A stretch of 64,000 bases of DNA, taken from Pseudonocardia sp. T1-2H (GTDB lineage: Bacteria > Actinomycetota > Actinomycetes > Mycobacteriales > Pseudonocardiaceae). The notes below the pieces were generated by a model. The model made no database searches, was not told where the DNA came from, and saw only the letters and a program-made list of their open reading frames with translations. The position numbers were made by a program, and so were the translations under genes. Each line of letters opens with the position of its first letter. Position 1 is the first letter of the stretch. Where the stretch lies: assembly GCF_038039215.1 (NCBI RefSeq), contig NZ_JBBPCL010000001.1:186001-250000 (forward strand). Reading direction: 5' to 3'. Positions 37,917 to 47,521 of the stretch are shown here, in pieces.

Positions 37917-38777
37917 GTGAGCGTCAATCGTGGGAAAAGCCAGCCGTCGGCGCGTCCCCAGCCGCCGGCCGCGGACTTCGGTCCCGGCGCGGTCATCGCG
38001 AAGGTTGGTGAGCTGCTCGAGAACGCCGTGCAGATGGTCCGCTTCTTCGGGCGGGTCGCCGTCTCGATACCGCGGGCGGTGCGGCTGTACCCGTCCGAGG
38101 TGCTGCGCCAGTGCGGGATCCTGATCCTCTCCAGCGGAATGATCATTTGGTTCATGGAGCTGGTGCTCGGCGTGGTGTTCGCCGTCCAGGGCCACTACAT
38201 CTCGCGCCAGTTCGGCGCGCCGGGCTACGTCGCTGTCTACCCGGCACTGGGTGGCCTGCGCACCGGTGGCCCGGAGATGTGGGGCTGGATCCTGGCCGCG
38301 AAGGTCGGCTGTGGACTCGTCGCCGAACTCGGATCGATGCGCATCAGCGAGGAGGTCGACGCGCTGGAGGTGATGGGCGTCGAGCCGGTGCCCTACCTGG
38401 TCGGGACCCGGGTGCTCGCGGCCACGATCGCAATGCCCTTCCTCTACATCGTCGGCCTCGGCCTGCTGTACGTCGGATCCTGGTTCATGATCGTCGAGGT
38501 TCTACACACGGTCTCGCCGGGTGGGTTCTTCGATGTGCTGTGGGCCTTCCAAAGTCCGCTCGACCTGTTGTTCTCCATGGTCTGGACAGTGGTTCTCGGC
38601 GTGCTGGTCGTGCTCGTCGGCTGCTACTACGGCTACACCGCGAAGGGCGGCCCGGTCGGCGTCGGGATGAACACGTCGAGATCGATGGTGATCAACATGG
38701 TGCTCGTCAGCCTCCTCGGTCTGATCTTCCACCAGCTGTTCTGGGGCGGTTTCGCGAACGCACCGATCGCCAACTGA
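37917..38777 (+). CDS. YrbE/MlaE-type ABC permease (MCE importer), second copy
   Basis: 286 residues, multi-span, with the signature AELGSMRISEEVDALEVMGVEPVPYLVGTRVLA and AKGGPVGVGMNTSRSMVINM at the C-terminus. It follows the first permease after 13 bases and will form a heterodimer with it. Confidence 0.95.
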   Translation: MSVNRGKSQPSARPQPPAADFGPGAVIAKVGELLENAVQMVRFFGRVAVSIPRAVRLYPSEVLRQCGILILSSGMIIWFMELVLGVVFAVQGHYISRQFGAPGYVAVYPALGGLRTGGPEMWGWILAAKVGCGLVAELGSMRISEEVDALEVMGVEPVPYLVGTRVLAATIAMPFLYIVGLGLLYVGSWFMIVEVLHTVSPGGFFDVLWAFQSPLDLLFSMVWTVVLGVLVVLVGCYYGYTAKGGPVGVGMNTSRSMVINMVLVSLLGLIFHQLFWGGFANAPIAN

Positions 38778-38808
38778 TCCCTGATCCACCCTGAGTACTG
38801 GAGATTCA

Positions 38809-39648
38809 ATGCTGAATCAGCACGCCGCCCGGCCCCCGGGTGAGCCCACCTCCGCCCGACCCGGTCACCGCGCGAGCGCGGGCAGCGAGGTGATCGAGCA
38901 CTCGATCGAGGTCCGGGACGTGCACAAGGCCTTCGGCTCGTTCCAGGTGCTGCGCGGGCTGAACCTCAGCTTCGTCGACAACGCCATCACGACGGTGCTC
39001 GGCCCCTCCGGCACCGGCAAGAGCGTGCTCCTCAAGCACATCGTGGGACTCCTCGAACCGGACCAGGGCGAAGTGCACGTGTTCGGCAAGGACATCTGGA
39101 AGGTGTCGGAGGCGGAGCGGTTCCAGCTGCGGAAGCGGTTCGGCGTGCTGTTCCAGGACGGCGCGCTATTCGGCTCGATGGACCTCTACGACAACGTTGC
39201 CTTCCCGCTGCGTAAGCACACCACCCTCAGCGAGGACGAGATCGCGGAGCGGGTCATGCAGCGGCTCAAGGAGGTCGGCCTCGAGCGGTCGATGGACAAG
39301 GCGCCGGGCGAGATCTCCGGTGGCATGCGCAAGCGGGCCGGTTTCGCGCGGGCGCTGGTCATGGACCCCGACGTCGTCATGTTCGACGAGCCGGACTCCG
39401 GCCTCGACCCGGTCCGCACCAGCCTGCTCAACGACCTGATCCTCCAGATGCACGCCGAGCACGGCGGCACGTACATCCTGGTCACCCACAACATCCCCAC
39501 CGCGCGCAAGGTCAGTGACTACGTCGCAGCGGTCTGGCAGGGCAGGCTCGTGCACTACGGCCCCACCGAGGACGCGTTCGCCTCCGGCGACCCGTTCCTG
39601 CGCCAGTTTCTCTCGGGGGACTCCGCAGGACCGTTGGGAATGGACTGA
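38809..39648 (+). CDS. MceG/MlaF-type ATPase of the MCE importer
   Basis: 279 residues. Walker A GPSGTGKSVLLKHIVGL, signature ISGGMRKRAGFARALVMDP, Walker B VVMFDEPDSGLDPVRT and switch His in LVTHNIPTARKVSDY. The GGMRKR signature is diagnostic for MCE-type ATPases. Mycobacteria use one distant shared mceG gene; here the ATPase lies inside the mce gene cluster, so the importer is self-contained and could be transferred whole. Confidence 0.94.
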   Translation: MLNQHAARPPGEPTSARPGHRASAGSEVIEHSIEVRDVHKAFGSFQVLRGLNLSFVDNAITTVLGPSGTGKSVLLKHIVGLLEPDQGEVHVFGKDIWKVSEAERFQLRKRFGVLFQDGALFGSMDLYDNVAFPLRKHTTLSEDEIAERVMQRLKEVGLERSMDKAPGEISGGMRKRAGFARALVMDPDVVMFDEPDSGLDPVRTSLLNDLILQMHAEHGGTYILVTHNIPTARKVSDYVAAVWQGRLVHYGPTEDAFASGDPFLRQFLSGDSAGPLGMD

Positions 39649-39651
39649 GGA

Positions 39652-40890
39652 ATGCTCAGAAAGCTGCTCATCGCCGGCTGCGTGCTGGCGGCAGTGCTCG
39701 CCACTTCCGCCGCGTTGGTCCTCGACGCCGATGCCGGCGAGGGTTACGAGATCAAGGTCGCGATGACCTCTGCGGCCGGCATCGTGGCGGGCCTGCCGGT
39801 CCAGGTGGACGGCTTCGACGTCGGTGAGGTCACCGCGGTCACGGCGCAGGACAACCAGGGCGTGGTGACGCTGTCGCTCTCCCCGGACCACGCGCCGTTG
39901 CACACCGGCACGACCGTGGTGGTGGAGTGGCGCTCGGTGCTGGGCGAGCACTTCCTGCAGCTGCGCCCCGGCCCAGAGAGCAACCCGGTGCTGCCGAGCG
40001 GCAGCATGATCGAGGCGGGGTCGAACCAGGTTCTCGTCGAGGACCTGCTGGAGGCGCTCGACGAGCCGACCCGTGCGCACCTGACGTCGGTGGTCGACCA
40101 GCTGCAGAAGACCTTTGACGGCAAGGAGTCCGACGTCAACGATCTGCTGCGCACCGCGGGGCCCACGGTGGAGGCGCTGGGGGCGGTGCTCGACGCGGTG
40201 GGCCAGGACGGGCCGGCCATCCGCGAGCTCGTCACCAATGCCCACCAGGTCACCTCCGTGCTGGCGCAGCGACGGGACAAGCTGGGCGCCACGATCAGCG
40301 ACCTCGGGCGCACCGCGGACGTCGTCGCTCCTCAGCAGCAACAACTCACCGACGGACTTGCGGAGCTGCCGGCCACGCTCGATGCGGCCCAGGGCGCGCT
40401 CGACCGGGTCCCGGCGGCCGCCGAGTCGACGGTGCCGATGCTCCAGGACCTCCGCCCGGCCGCGGCCAGGCTGCCGGCGACGGCGGCGAACCTCAACCCG
40501 GTGCTGCGCGACCTGCGCCCCACCGTTGCCGAGCTGCGTCCGACCCTCGACGCGGCGAGCACGCTGCTGCAGTTCACGCCGGGCCTGCTGGACAGTGCCA
40601 CGGCCACGCTTCCTGGCATGACACAGGCCGTGCGCTCCCTCGGCCCCGCAGTGCAGTTCCTGCGGCCTTACACGCCGGAGATGATGGGAATGATCGACAA
40701 CTGGGGCAACGTGTATTCCCAGTACAACGGGTCCGGCCATTTCGGGCACCTGCTGATCAGCTATGGGCAGACCGCGGTCAACAACCAGCCGAACATGGCG
40801 CCGGTCGGTGGGCAGGTCAACCCGTCTCCCGCACCGGGACACAGCTCCGGACAGCCCTGGACCGACGCGAACGGAAACAGGCCGCGGTGA
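39652..40890 (+). CDS. MCE-family protein 1 (A position)
   Basis: 412 residues. An N-terminal membrane anchor (KLLIAGCVLAAVLATSAALVL) is followed by an MCE domain (YEIKVAMTSAAGIVAGLPVQVDGFDVGEV... RSVLGEHFLQLRPG) and long helical Leu/Ala-rich segments with repeated DLRPAAARLP-type motifs. The tail is Pro/Gly-rich. MCE proteins form a periplasmic tunnel carrying lipids or sterols to the permease. It starts 3 bases after the ATPase stop. From the end of this gene on, every gene to 51 kb overlaps the next by 4 bases. Confidence 0.93.
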   Translation: MLRKLLIAGCVLAAVLATSAALVLDADAGEGYEIKVAMTSAAGIVAGLPVQVDGFDVGEVTAVTAQDNQGVVTLSLSPDHAPLHTGTTVVVEWRSVLGEHFLQLRPGPESNPVLPSGSMIEAGSNQVLVEDLLEALDEPTRAHLTSVVDQLQKTFDGKESDVNDLLRTAGPTVEALGAVLDAVGQDGPAIRELVTNAHQVTSVLAQRRDKLGATISDLGRTADVVAPQQQQLTDGLAELPATLDAAQGALDRVPAAAESTVPMLQDLRPAAARLPATAANLNPVLRDLRPTVAELRPTLDAASTLLQFTPGLLDSATATLPGMTQAVRSLGPAVQFLRPYTPEMMGMIDNWGNVYSQYNGSGHFGHLLISYGQTAVNNQPNMAPVGGQVNPSPAPGHSSGQPWTDANGNRPR

Positions 40891-42269
40891 AGACGAGATC
40901 ACGCAAGCTTCCGCGCATCGCCCTGGTGGCGGTGCTGCTCCTCGCGGTGACGGCGGGGATGGTGACCGGCAACGGCGACGATTCCACCGTGCGTGTCGTC
41001 GCGGTGTTCCATGACGCCAGCCCGCTCCGGCAGGGCAACCTGGTCAAGGCCCACGGGGTGCAGGTCGGGCTCATCGAGGCCGTTGCGCTGGTGGACGGAC
41101 AGGCTCACGTGGAGATGACGGTCGAGCGCTCGGTGCTCCCGCTGTACTCCGACGCCACCGCCCAGATCCGTCCGATGACCCTGATCGGTGAGCGGTTCGT
41201 GCAGCTCGACGCCGGTTCAACCGGGACGCCGCTGCACGGCGGTTCGATGGTCATCCCGGCCGAGCGGACCTCGCGGGCGATGGACCTCGAGGACGTGTTC
41301 AACACCCTCGACGACCCGACCTCGGCGGCGCTCGCCGCGCTGGTCACCACGCTCGGTGAGGGCATGCAGGGCCGCGGTGAGGACGCCGCGGCGGCACTGG
41401 CCGCGGTCGAGCCCACCTTGAGCGAGGTCGACCGGCTCACCGGGATCCTCGCCGCGCAGAACGCCTCGCTCAACCGAATCCTCGAGATCGGACAGCTGCA
41501 CACGAGCGCTTTCGCTGATCGCGACGGCGCGACGCTCGACCAGCTCGTCGGTGCTGCCCAGCAGACCCTGGGGGCCGCTGCGGCCAACAAGGGCGCGGTG
41601 GACGACGCCCTCGCGGCACTGCCGAGCACACTGACCTCGGCCCGGCACACGCTTCGCGAGCTGGCGGGCGTCGCCGACGCGACGACCCCGGTACTCGGAT
41701 CGGTCCGCCCGGTGACTGACAACCTGGTCCAGATCAGCAGCGAGCTGCACGAGTTCGCCGACGCTGCCGATCCGGCCCTGGCCTCGATGCCACCGCTGCT
41801 GAAGCAGCTCGACGCCATGCTCGACGAGGCCCGTCCGGTGGTCGAGGCCCTGCGGCCGGCGGCGACCGACCTGCACAGCGTCGCAGGCTCGGTGCGCCCG
41901 ATCGCCGAGCGACTGCTCGTCCACGAGCCCGGCACCCCGAGCAGCTTGGAAAACCTGATGAACGGCCTGGCCAACTGGGCGATGGCGACCAGCGGCTACG
42001 ACGGTGTGTCGCACTACTTCCGGGCCGCCGCGGTGGTCACCCCCGAGACGGCGCGCCAGATGCTCGCCGGCTTCGCCCCGCCTGATCTGGTCCCCGGCCA
42101 GGTCCCCACGCTGCCCAGCGAGGTGCTGCCGGGTCCGACGACCGCGGCACCGGATCTGCTTCCCGACGTCATGCCGACCCCGCCGGCAGGTGACCCCGGC
42201 AATGCCACCGGGCTCAGCGAGCAACAGGAGAAGTCCCTGGTGGGGCAGCTCCTCGGCGGGGGGCGATGA
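40887..42269 (+). CDS. MCE-family protein 2 (B position)
   Basis: 460 residues. Anchor IALVAVLLLAVTAGMVTG, then the MCE domain (VRVVAVFHDASPLRQGNLVKAHGVQVGLIEAV... MTLIGERFVQLDAG), then a long helical rod. The C-terminus is Pro-rich. GTG at 40887 overlaps the previous stop (GTGA). Confidence 0.93.
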   Translation: MKTRSRKLPRIALVAVLLLAVTAGMVTGNGDDSTVRVVAVFHDASPLRQGNLVKAHGVQVGLIEAVALVDGQAHVEMTVERSVLPLYSDATAQIRPMTLIGERFVQLDAGSTGTPLHGGSMVIPAERTSRAMDLEDVFNTLDDPTSAALAALVTTLGEGMQGRGEDAAAALAAVEPTLSEVDRLTGILAAQNASLNRILEIGQLHTSAFADRDGATLDQLVGAAQQTLGAAAANKGAVDDALAALPSTLTSARHTLRELAGVADATTPVLGSVRPVTDNLVQISSELHEFADAADPALASMPPLLKQLDAMLDEARPVVEALRPAATDLHSVAGSVRPIAERLLVHEPGTPSSLENLMNGLANWAMATSGYDGVSHYFRAAAVVTPETARQMLAGFAPPDLVPGQVPTLPSEVLPGPTTAAPDLLPDVMPTPPAGDPGNATGLSEQQEKSLVGQLLGGGR

Positions 42270-43558
42270 CCGTGGCTCATTCAGGAGCCCGAGCGCGCGG
42301 CCGGACCTTCCTGGTCGGGATCGCTTCGCTCGGCGCGATCGCACTGCTCGGATACGTCATGTTCACCGCCAACCAGGGCCGGCTTCCCGGCGCTGCGGCC
42401 AGCACGGTCAAGGCCGCCTTCACCGACGTCGGCCAGGCCGACCTCAACTCGGAGGTGCGGCGCAACGCCCAGCGGATTGGATCGGTCTCCAGCATCGAGG
42501 TCGTCGGCGACCACGCCGTGGTCACCATGACGCTGGACGGCGACGTCCCCATCTACGGCAACGCCACCGCCGCGCTGTGGGACCAGTCGGCTCTCGGCCA
42601 GAAGTTCATCGAGCTGCAGCCCGGTGACCCGTCGGCCGGACCACTCGTCGACGGCGTGATCCCCGTCGGCCAGACCGAGGAAGCCCACGACATCTCCCAT
42701 CTGCTCGACGTGTTCGACGAGCCCACCCGGGCATCCCTGCGCACCGCGATGCAGGAGATGGGTGGAGGCGCGGCCGGGTACGGGCCGGGGCTGAACGGGT
42801 TCATCGGTGGCGCACCCGGATTGCTCGCCGACGTCGGCACCGTGGCAGCCGCCGCGGCCGACCCCGAGGCGCGCCTCCCGGAGTTCCTGCGCAGCGTCGA
42901 CCATCTCGCGGTGCGGTTCCAGGGACGGTCGGACACATTCCGCACCCTGCTGAGGCAGACCGAGTCGACCCTGGCGGCGTTGAACGTCGACGGAACCCAG
43001 CCACTGGGGGAGTCGCTGCAGAAGTTGCCGGGCACCCTCACCGCAGCCCGTAGCGCGCTCGACGCGTTGAACGAACCGCTGGCTGACACCCGGGTGGCGA
43101 TGGAGGCGCTGCGGCCCGGCGCGCAGGCGCTCGGAGATGCGACGCCGGACGTTCGGGGCGTGCTGCGGGAAGCGCCGGTCCCGCTGGCCAAGGTCCCCGG
43201 TGTGGCCGATGCTGCCGGCCCGGCCGTCGAGGACATGACCCACACCTTCACCGAAGCCGGGCCGTTCGTGCCTCGGCTGGCCGACGGGCTGTCTTCGGCG
43301 GCGCCGCCACTTCAGGTGCTGGCTCCCTACGCCGATGACCTCGGCCTGTTCTCCGACGACATCAGTTCGGTGATGGCCCCGCACGCGGACTTCAGGCACA
43401 TGCTGCGCATCGTCATCGCCGTGCCCAGCACCGCAACAGTGAGCGGCCTCGGCCCCGTGGGGGCCCAGCCCGCCAACCCGTACCCGGCCCCCGGTGAGGC
43501 CGCACACAGGGACCGCGACGCCAACGGCGCGCTGATTCCAGGGAGGAGGCCGTCATGA
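42266..43558 (+). CDS. MCE-family protein 3 (C position)
   Basis: 430 residues. Anchor TFLVGIASLGAIALLGYVMF, MCE domain (STVKAAFTDVGQADLNSEVRRNAQRIGSV... SALGQKFIELQPGD), helical rod with LDALNEPLADTRVAMEALRPGAQ, and a Pro/Gly-rich end with NPYPAPGEA. The NPYPxPG-like end recurs in the E and F proteins. ATG overlaps the previous stop. Confidence 0.93.
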   Translation: MTVAHSGARARGRTFLVGIASLGAIALLGYVMFTANQGRLPGAAASTVKAAFTDVGQADLNSEVRRNAQRIGSVSSIEVVGDHAVVTMTLDGDVPIYGNATAALWDQSALGQKFIELQPGDPSAGPLVDGVIPVGQTEEAHDISHLLDVFDEPTRASLRTAMQEMGGGAAGYGPGLNGFIGGAPGLLADVGTVAAAAADPEARLPEFLRSVDHLAVRFQGRSDTFRTLLRQTESTLAALNVDGTQPLGESLQKLPGTLTAARSALDALNEPLADTRVAMEALRPGAQALGDATPDVRGVLREAPVPLAKVPGVADAAGPAVEDMTHTFTEAGPFVPRLADGLSSAAPPLQVLAPYADDLGLFSDDISSVMAPHADFRHMLRIVIAVPSTATVSGLGPVGAQPANPYPAPGEAAHRDRDANGALIPGRRPS

Positions 43559-44910
43559 AGCACCTGTCGCTGCGTGGCCGATCATCGGCAATGGGGCTCG
43601 TCGCCGTCGGCCTGTTCGCCATCTTCATGATCGCGCTGTTCGAGAAGCCGGCGATCCTCGCCTTCCTCCGACCCGGCGTCACGGTCGTCGCCGAGTTCTC
43701 CCGGCAGTACAAGCTGGAGACCTACCGCAGCCCGGTGAAGCTGGCGGGCACCCCGGTCGGAGTGGTGACCGGGATCCAGACGACCGATCACGGCACCGTG
43801 GCCGTGTCGCTCAAGCTCGACGGCGACAGCTTGGAGAAGATCGGGAAGTCGCCCTCTGCGGAGATCCGGCCAACCACGGTGCTCGGCGGCAACTACTACG
43901 TCGCACTGACCCCGGGTGGGGAGCCGGGCGAGTTCGCCGACCGGGCCATCCCGGCGGCGCGCACGCGCATCCCGGTCGAGCTCGACACGCTGCTGCCGGC
44001 GATCCCACCGGAGGCACAGGAGTCGCTGCGCCGCACGACGACGCTCCTCGACAACACTCTGCAGGCCGGCGCCGGCGACGCGCTGCGCGACCTGGCCCGC
44101 GAGGCACCCGCCGCGTTGGCCCCGACCGGCGCGGTGATCGACGCGGCGCGCGGCACCCGTCCCGACACCGACCTCGCCGAGCTCGTCACCGATCTCAACC
44201 GCACCGCGGAGGTCGTGACCCGGCGTGACGGTCAACTGGGCGCCATCGTCGACTCGGTGGCCACCACCAGCAACACCCTCGCCGACCAGAGCGGGCCGAT
44301 GGCCGAGGCCATCGCCACGTTGCCCGAGACGCTGCGGCTCACCCGAACCGGAGCGCAGGATCTCTCGGGGACACTCGACCGGCTGACCAGGACGGCCGCG
44401 TCCATCCGCCCCGCGGTACGGGAACTCGACCCACTGCTGGAGCAGCTCGACCCGACGCTGGCGGCGGCCCGCCCGCTGCTGAGCGACCTCCGCCCGCTGC
44501 TCGAGCAGGCTCGGCCGATGGTGGACGAACTGGTACCCGCCGCACAGCAGGGAACCACGGTGCTCGACGACGTCCGCGGGCCGGTGCTGGACCGGATCAA
44601 CGGTCCGATCATCAACGCCATCATGTCCGAGTGGCACGGCCAGGCGCCCAAGTACCCCGAGGGCGGCAACGGCAACAAGTTCTACGAAGAGCTCGGTTAC
44701 CTGTTCACGAACATGAACAACGCCTCGAAGTTCTACGACGAGAACGGCGGCATGGTGCGCATCCAGCCTGGTGCGGGCACCTCGTCGCTGGCCAACACCC
44801 CCGGCGGGCTGGACCAGCTGCTGGTGCAGCTGGGTGAGCTGGGCGGGCCCCCGCCCCCCAGCGACGGACCACTCCTGAAGCAGGGGCTCACGGGAGGGAC
44901 GCCGCGATGA
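43555..44910 (+). CDS. MCE-family protein 4 (D position)
   Basis: 451 residues. Anchor MGLVAVGLFAIFMIALFEKP, MCE domain (VVAEFSRQYKLETYRSPVKLAGTPVGVVTGIQ... TVLGGNYYVALTPGG), and a helical rod with repeated Leu heptads (LDPLLEQLDPTLAAARPLLS). The MCE domain is a close relative of MceD types by its position. Overlaps its neighbours by four bases at both ends. Confidence 0.92.
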   Translation: MKHLSLRGRSSAMGLVAVGLFAIFMIALFEKPAILAFLRPGVTVVAEFSRQYKLETYRSPVKLAGTPVGVVTGIQTTDHGTVAVSLKLDGDSLEKIGKSPSAEIRPTTVLGGNYYVALTPGGEPGEFADRAIPAARTRIPVELDTLLPAIPPEAQESLRRTTTLLDNTLQAGAGDALRDLAREAPAALAPTGAVIDAARGTRPDTDLAELVTDLNRTAEVVTRRDGQLGAIVDSVATTSNTLADQSGPMAEAIATLPETLRLTRTGAQDLSGTLDRLTRTAASIRPAVRELDPLLEQLDPTLAAARPLLSDLRPLLEQARPMVDELVPAAQQGTTVLDDVRGPVLDRINGPIINAIMSEWHGQAPKYPEGGNGNKFYEELGYLFTNMNNASKFYDENGGMVRIQPGAGTSSLANTPGGLDQLLVQLGELGGPPPPSDGPLLKQGLTGGTPR

Positions 44911-46223
44911 CACCGTTGAAGGCATCGGCATTCCGTAGGGCATGGCAGCGGCTGCGCACCGTGCCGGGGCTGGGCCGCGACGTCCTGGCGCTCGTCGGAC
45001 TGGCGGTGGTGGGGGTGACAGCAGCGGTTCTCATCCTCTCGCAGATGAACTACCTGCCGCCGTGGAGCGACAAGACCGTGTTCGACATCGAGTTCGACGA
45101 GGCGGTCGCGGTGAGCCCGGGCAACGGTCAGCAGGTGCGCATCGCCGGTGTCCCGGTGGGTGTCATCACCGACTCGCAGCCCACCGACCGGAACACCTCG
45201 CGGGTGACCGTGGCGATCGACCGGGGCCACCCGGTCTATGACAACGCCCGTGCGGTGCTTCGCCCGGTGAACCCGCTCAACCAGATGTACATCTCGCTCG
45301 ACCCCGGCAGCCCCCCCGGCCGGCCCCTGCCGGAGGGTGGGGTCGTGCCGGTGACACAGACGTCGCGTCCGATCCAGCCCGAGGAGGTGCTCAACCACCT
45401 CGACGAGCGCAGCAGGCTCGCGCTTACGGCGTTGCTCGCCGAGTCGGACACGGCACTGGCGAGCTCTGCGAAGACGCTGCCGGCCGGGCTCAAGGCCACC
45501 CAGCAGAGCCTGGCCGACCTGCGTCCGGTGATGCAGCAGCTCGCGGACCGCCGCGAGCACCTCCGCCAGTTCGTCACCGCGCTCTCGCAGATCGCGACCG
45601 CGGCCGGCGACAAGGACGAGCGCCTGACCAGCCTGGTGAACTCCACGCAGGAGACCCTGGCCGTCATCGGCAAGCGCGACAACGAGCTGCGGCAGACCCT
45701 CAGCGAGCTGCCCGGGCTGTCCGCGGACCTCCGGCAGGCGATGAGCAGCACCTCGACCTTGACGACGCAGCTGAACCCGACCCTGGACAACCTCGACGCG
45801 GCGGCCGCCGACCTGCCAGGGGCACTGAGCAGGCTCGCCGACACGACCGAGCAGGTTCATGACACCGTCGTCGCCGCCGCACCGGTCGTGGCGAAGGCGC
45901 GACCCCTCGTCGACAACCTGCGACCAGCCGTCACCGATCTGCGCGGCACCTTCGACGGCTTCGCCCCGGTCACCCGCTGGGCCGACAACGCGACGGCGCA
46001 GATCACGCCCTGGATGTACGACCTGGGCGCGTTCGTCTACAACACCAGCGGCATCTTCAACGTGTCCGACGCACAGGGTGGCCTGGCCAGGGCCCAGCTC
46101 TCGCTCAACCTGCAGAGCCCGACCGGCATCGAGACGCCGGAGGACATGACGACCAACACCTACCGGCACGCCGAAAGCCCGATCGGCCCGTACCCGGCGC
46201 CGGGCGAAGGAGGCCCGCGATGA
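44907..46223 (+). CDS. MCE-family protein 5 (E position, not a lipoprotein)
   Basis: 438 residues. Anchor DVLALVGLAVVGVTAAVLIL, MCE domain (FDIEFDEAVAVSPGNGQQVRIAGVPVGVITD... NPLNQMYISLDPGS), helical rod and end IGPYPAPGEGG. In mycobacteria the fifth MCE protein is usually a lipoprotein (LprK type); here no lipobox Cys is seen after the anchor. It overlaps its neighbours by four bases at both ends. Confidence 0.92.
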   Translation: MTPLKASAFRRAWQRLRTVPGLGRDVLALVGLAVVGVTAAVLILSQMNYLPPWSDKTVFDIEFDEAVAVSPGNGQQVRIAGVPVGVITDSQPTDRNTSRVTVAIDRGHPVYDNARAVLRPVNPLNQMYISLDPGSPPGRPLPEGGVVPVTQTSRPIQPEEVLNHLDERSRLALTALLAESDTALASSAKTLPAGLKATQQSLADLRPVMQQLADRREHLRQFVTALSQIATAAGDKDERLTSLVNSTQETLAVIGKRDNELRQTLSELPGLSADLRQAMSSTSTLTTQLNPTLDNLDAAAADLPGALSRLADTTEQVHDTVVAAAPVVAKARPLVDNLRPAVTDLRGTFDGFAPVTRWADNATAQITPWMYDLGAFVYNTSGIFNVSDAQGGLARAQLSLNLQSPTGIETPEDMTTNTYRHAESPIGPYPAPGEGGPR

Positions 46224-47521
46224 AGATCCCCCCGCACGTCTTCCCGCTGTCAGGTTGGCCACGGTGTCGGCCTTCGTGCTGGGCTGCGCGGTCTTCTTCG
46301 CCTACCTGTGGTCGCAGGGCGGCGGGTTCGTCCCCGGGTTCAGCCAGGCCCGCCCCTACCACGTATCGGTCGAGGTGCCGAACATCCGGAACCTGGCACC
46401 GTTCTCCGACGTGCAGGTGGCAGGAGTGGCGGTCGGCAACGTCGAGCGCATCGAGCGCACCGGCGACCAGCTCCGCCTGGACCTGCAGCTCGACGATGTC
46501 GCGGTACCCCTGCACGACGGCGTACGGGTGCAGGTCAGCGAGAAGTCGCTGGTCGGGCAGTACTACGTGAAGGTCATCGACGGGCAGGGCGCGCCACTGC
46601 CCAGCGGCGCCGTCCTACCGGCCTCGGCGGTGATCCCGCCCGTCGACCTGCGTGACGTGCTCGCGAGTCTCGACGCCCCGACCCGCGAGGACCTGGGCGG
46701 GCTGATCCGCTCGCTCGGCACGAGCAGCGACGGGCGTGCGCGCGACATCTCGGCGCTGATGTCGGGGCTGTCGGACCTGGGGCACAACGGCACCACGGCC
46801 GTAGACGCCATCGCCGCCCAGTCCGCCGACCTCGAGTCGCTGATCAGCGAACTGGAGACGCTGTTCACGACGCTGGACACCGGAGACGGCCAGGTCGTGC
46901 AGCTGGTCGACGACGTCAACCGGATCACGGCCGCCACGGCCGGGCAGCGGGAGGCGATCGAGGGCACCGTCCGTCGCCTGCCCAACCTGCTCACCAGCAC
47001 CTCCACCGCCGCCGGTCACCTCACCGAGCTTCTCCGGTGCGCTGGCCCCCGTGGCGGCAGACCTCCGGCGGGCCGCACCCGACCTCAACGCGGCACTGGT
47101 CGAGCTACCGGCCACCAGCCGGGACCTGCGGGGCCTGCTGCCGTCACTGGACGCAACGCTGGACCGCGCTCCGGCCACTCTGGATCGGGTTCCCGCCGTC
47201 GGCGAACAGGCCAGGGCGCTGGTCCCGCCGGCGACGGACATGCTCAAAGACCTGAACCCTGCCCTGCGCTACCTCAAGCCCTACGGCAAGGACCTCTCAC
47301 AGGTTGTGACGGTCTTCGGCGCGGCCTTCCACCAGTACGGAGACTTCGGCGACACGTTCCTGCACGTGCAGGCCGTGCAGAATCCGTACGCACTGACCCC
47401 CAACCCGGTGACGCTCCCGCCGGGACTGCTGGCGAACTCGAACCCCTACCCCGAGCCCGGCGGTCTGGCCGATCGCAAGCCGCTCAACCGGGACTTCCCA
47501 CGTCTGGAACCCGATCGGTGA
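46220..47521 (+). CDS. MCE-family protein 6 (F position), two frame breaks
   Basis: The protein reads MKIPPHVFPL from 46220, then needs one extra base near 46247-46251 to continue as VRLATVSAFVLGCAVFFAYL (anchor) and the MCE domain (YHVSVEVPNIRNLAPFSDVQVAGVAVGNV... KSLVGQYYVKVIDGQ). At 47025-47032 (CGAGCTTC) the frame breaks again: HLTEL is followed sensibly by FSGALAPVAADLRRAAPDL only after dropping one base or adding two. The first and last frames are the same, so the overall length (about 433 residues) is consistent. The C-terminus NSNPYPEPGG matches the other MCE tails. A sequence error is more likely than inactivation. Confidence 0.88.
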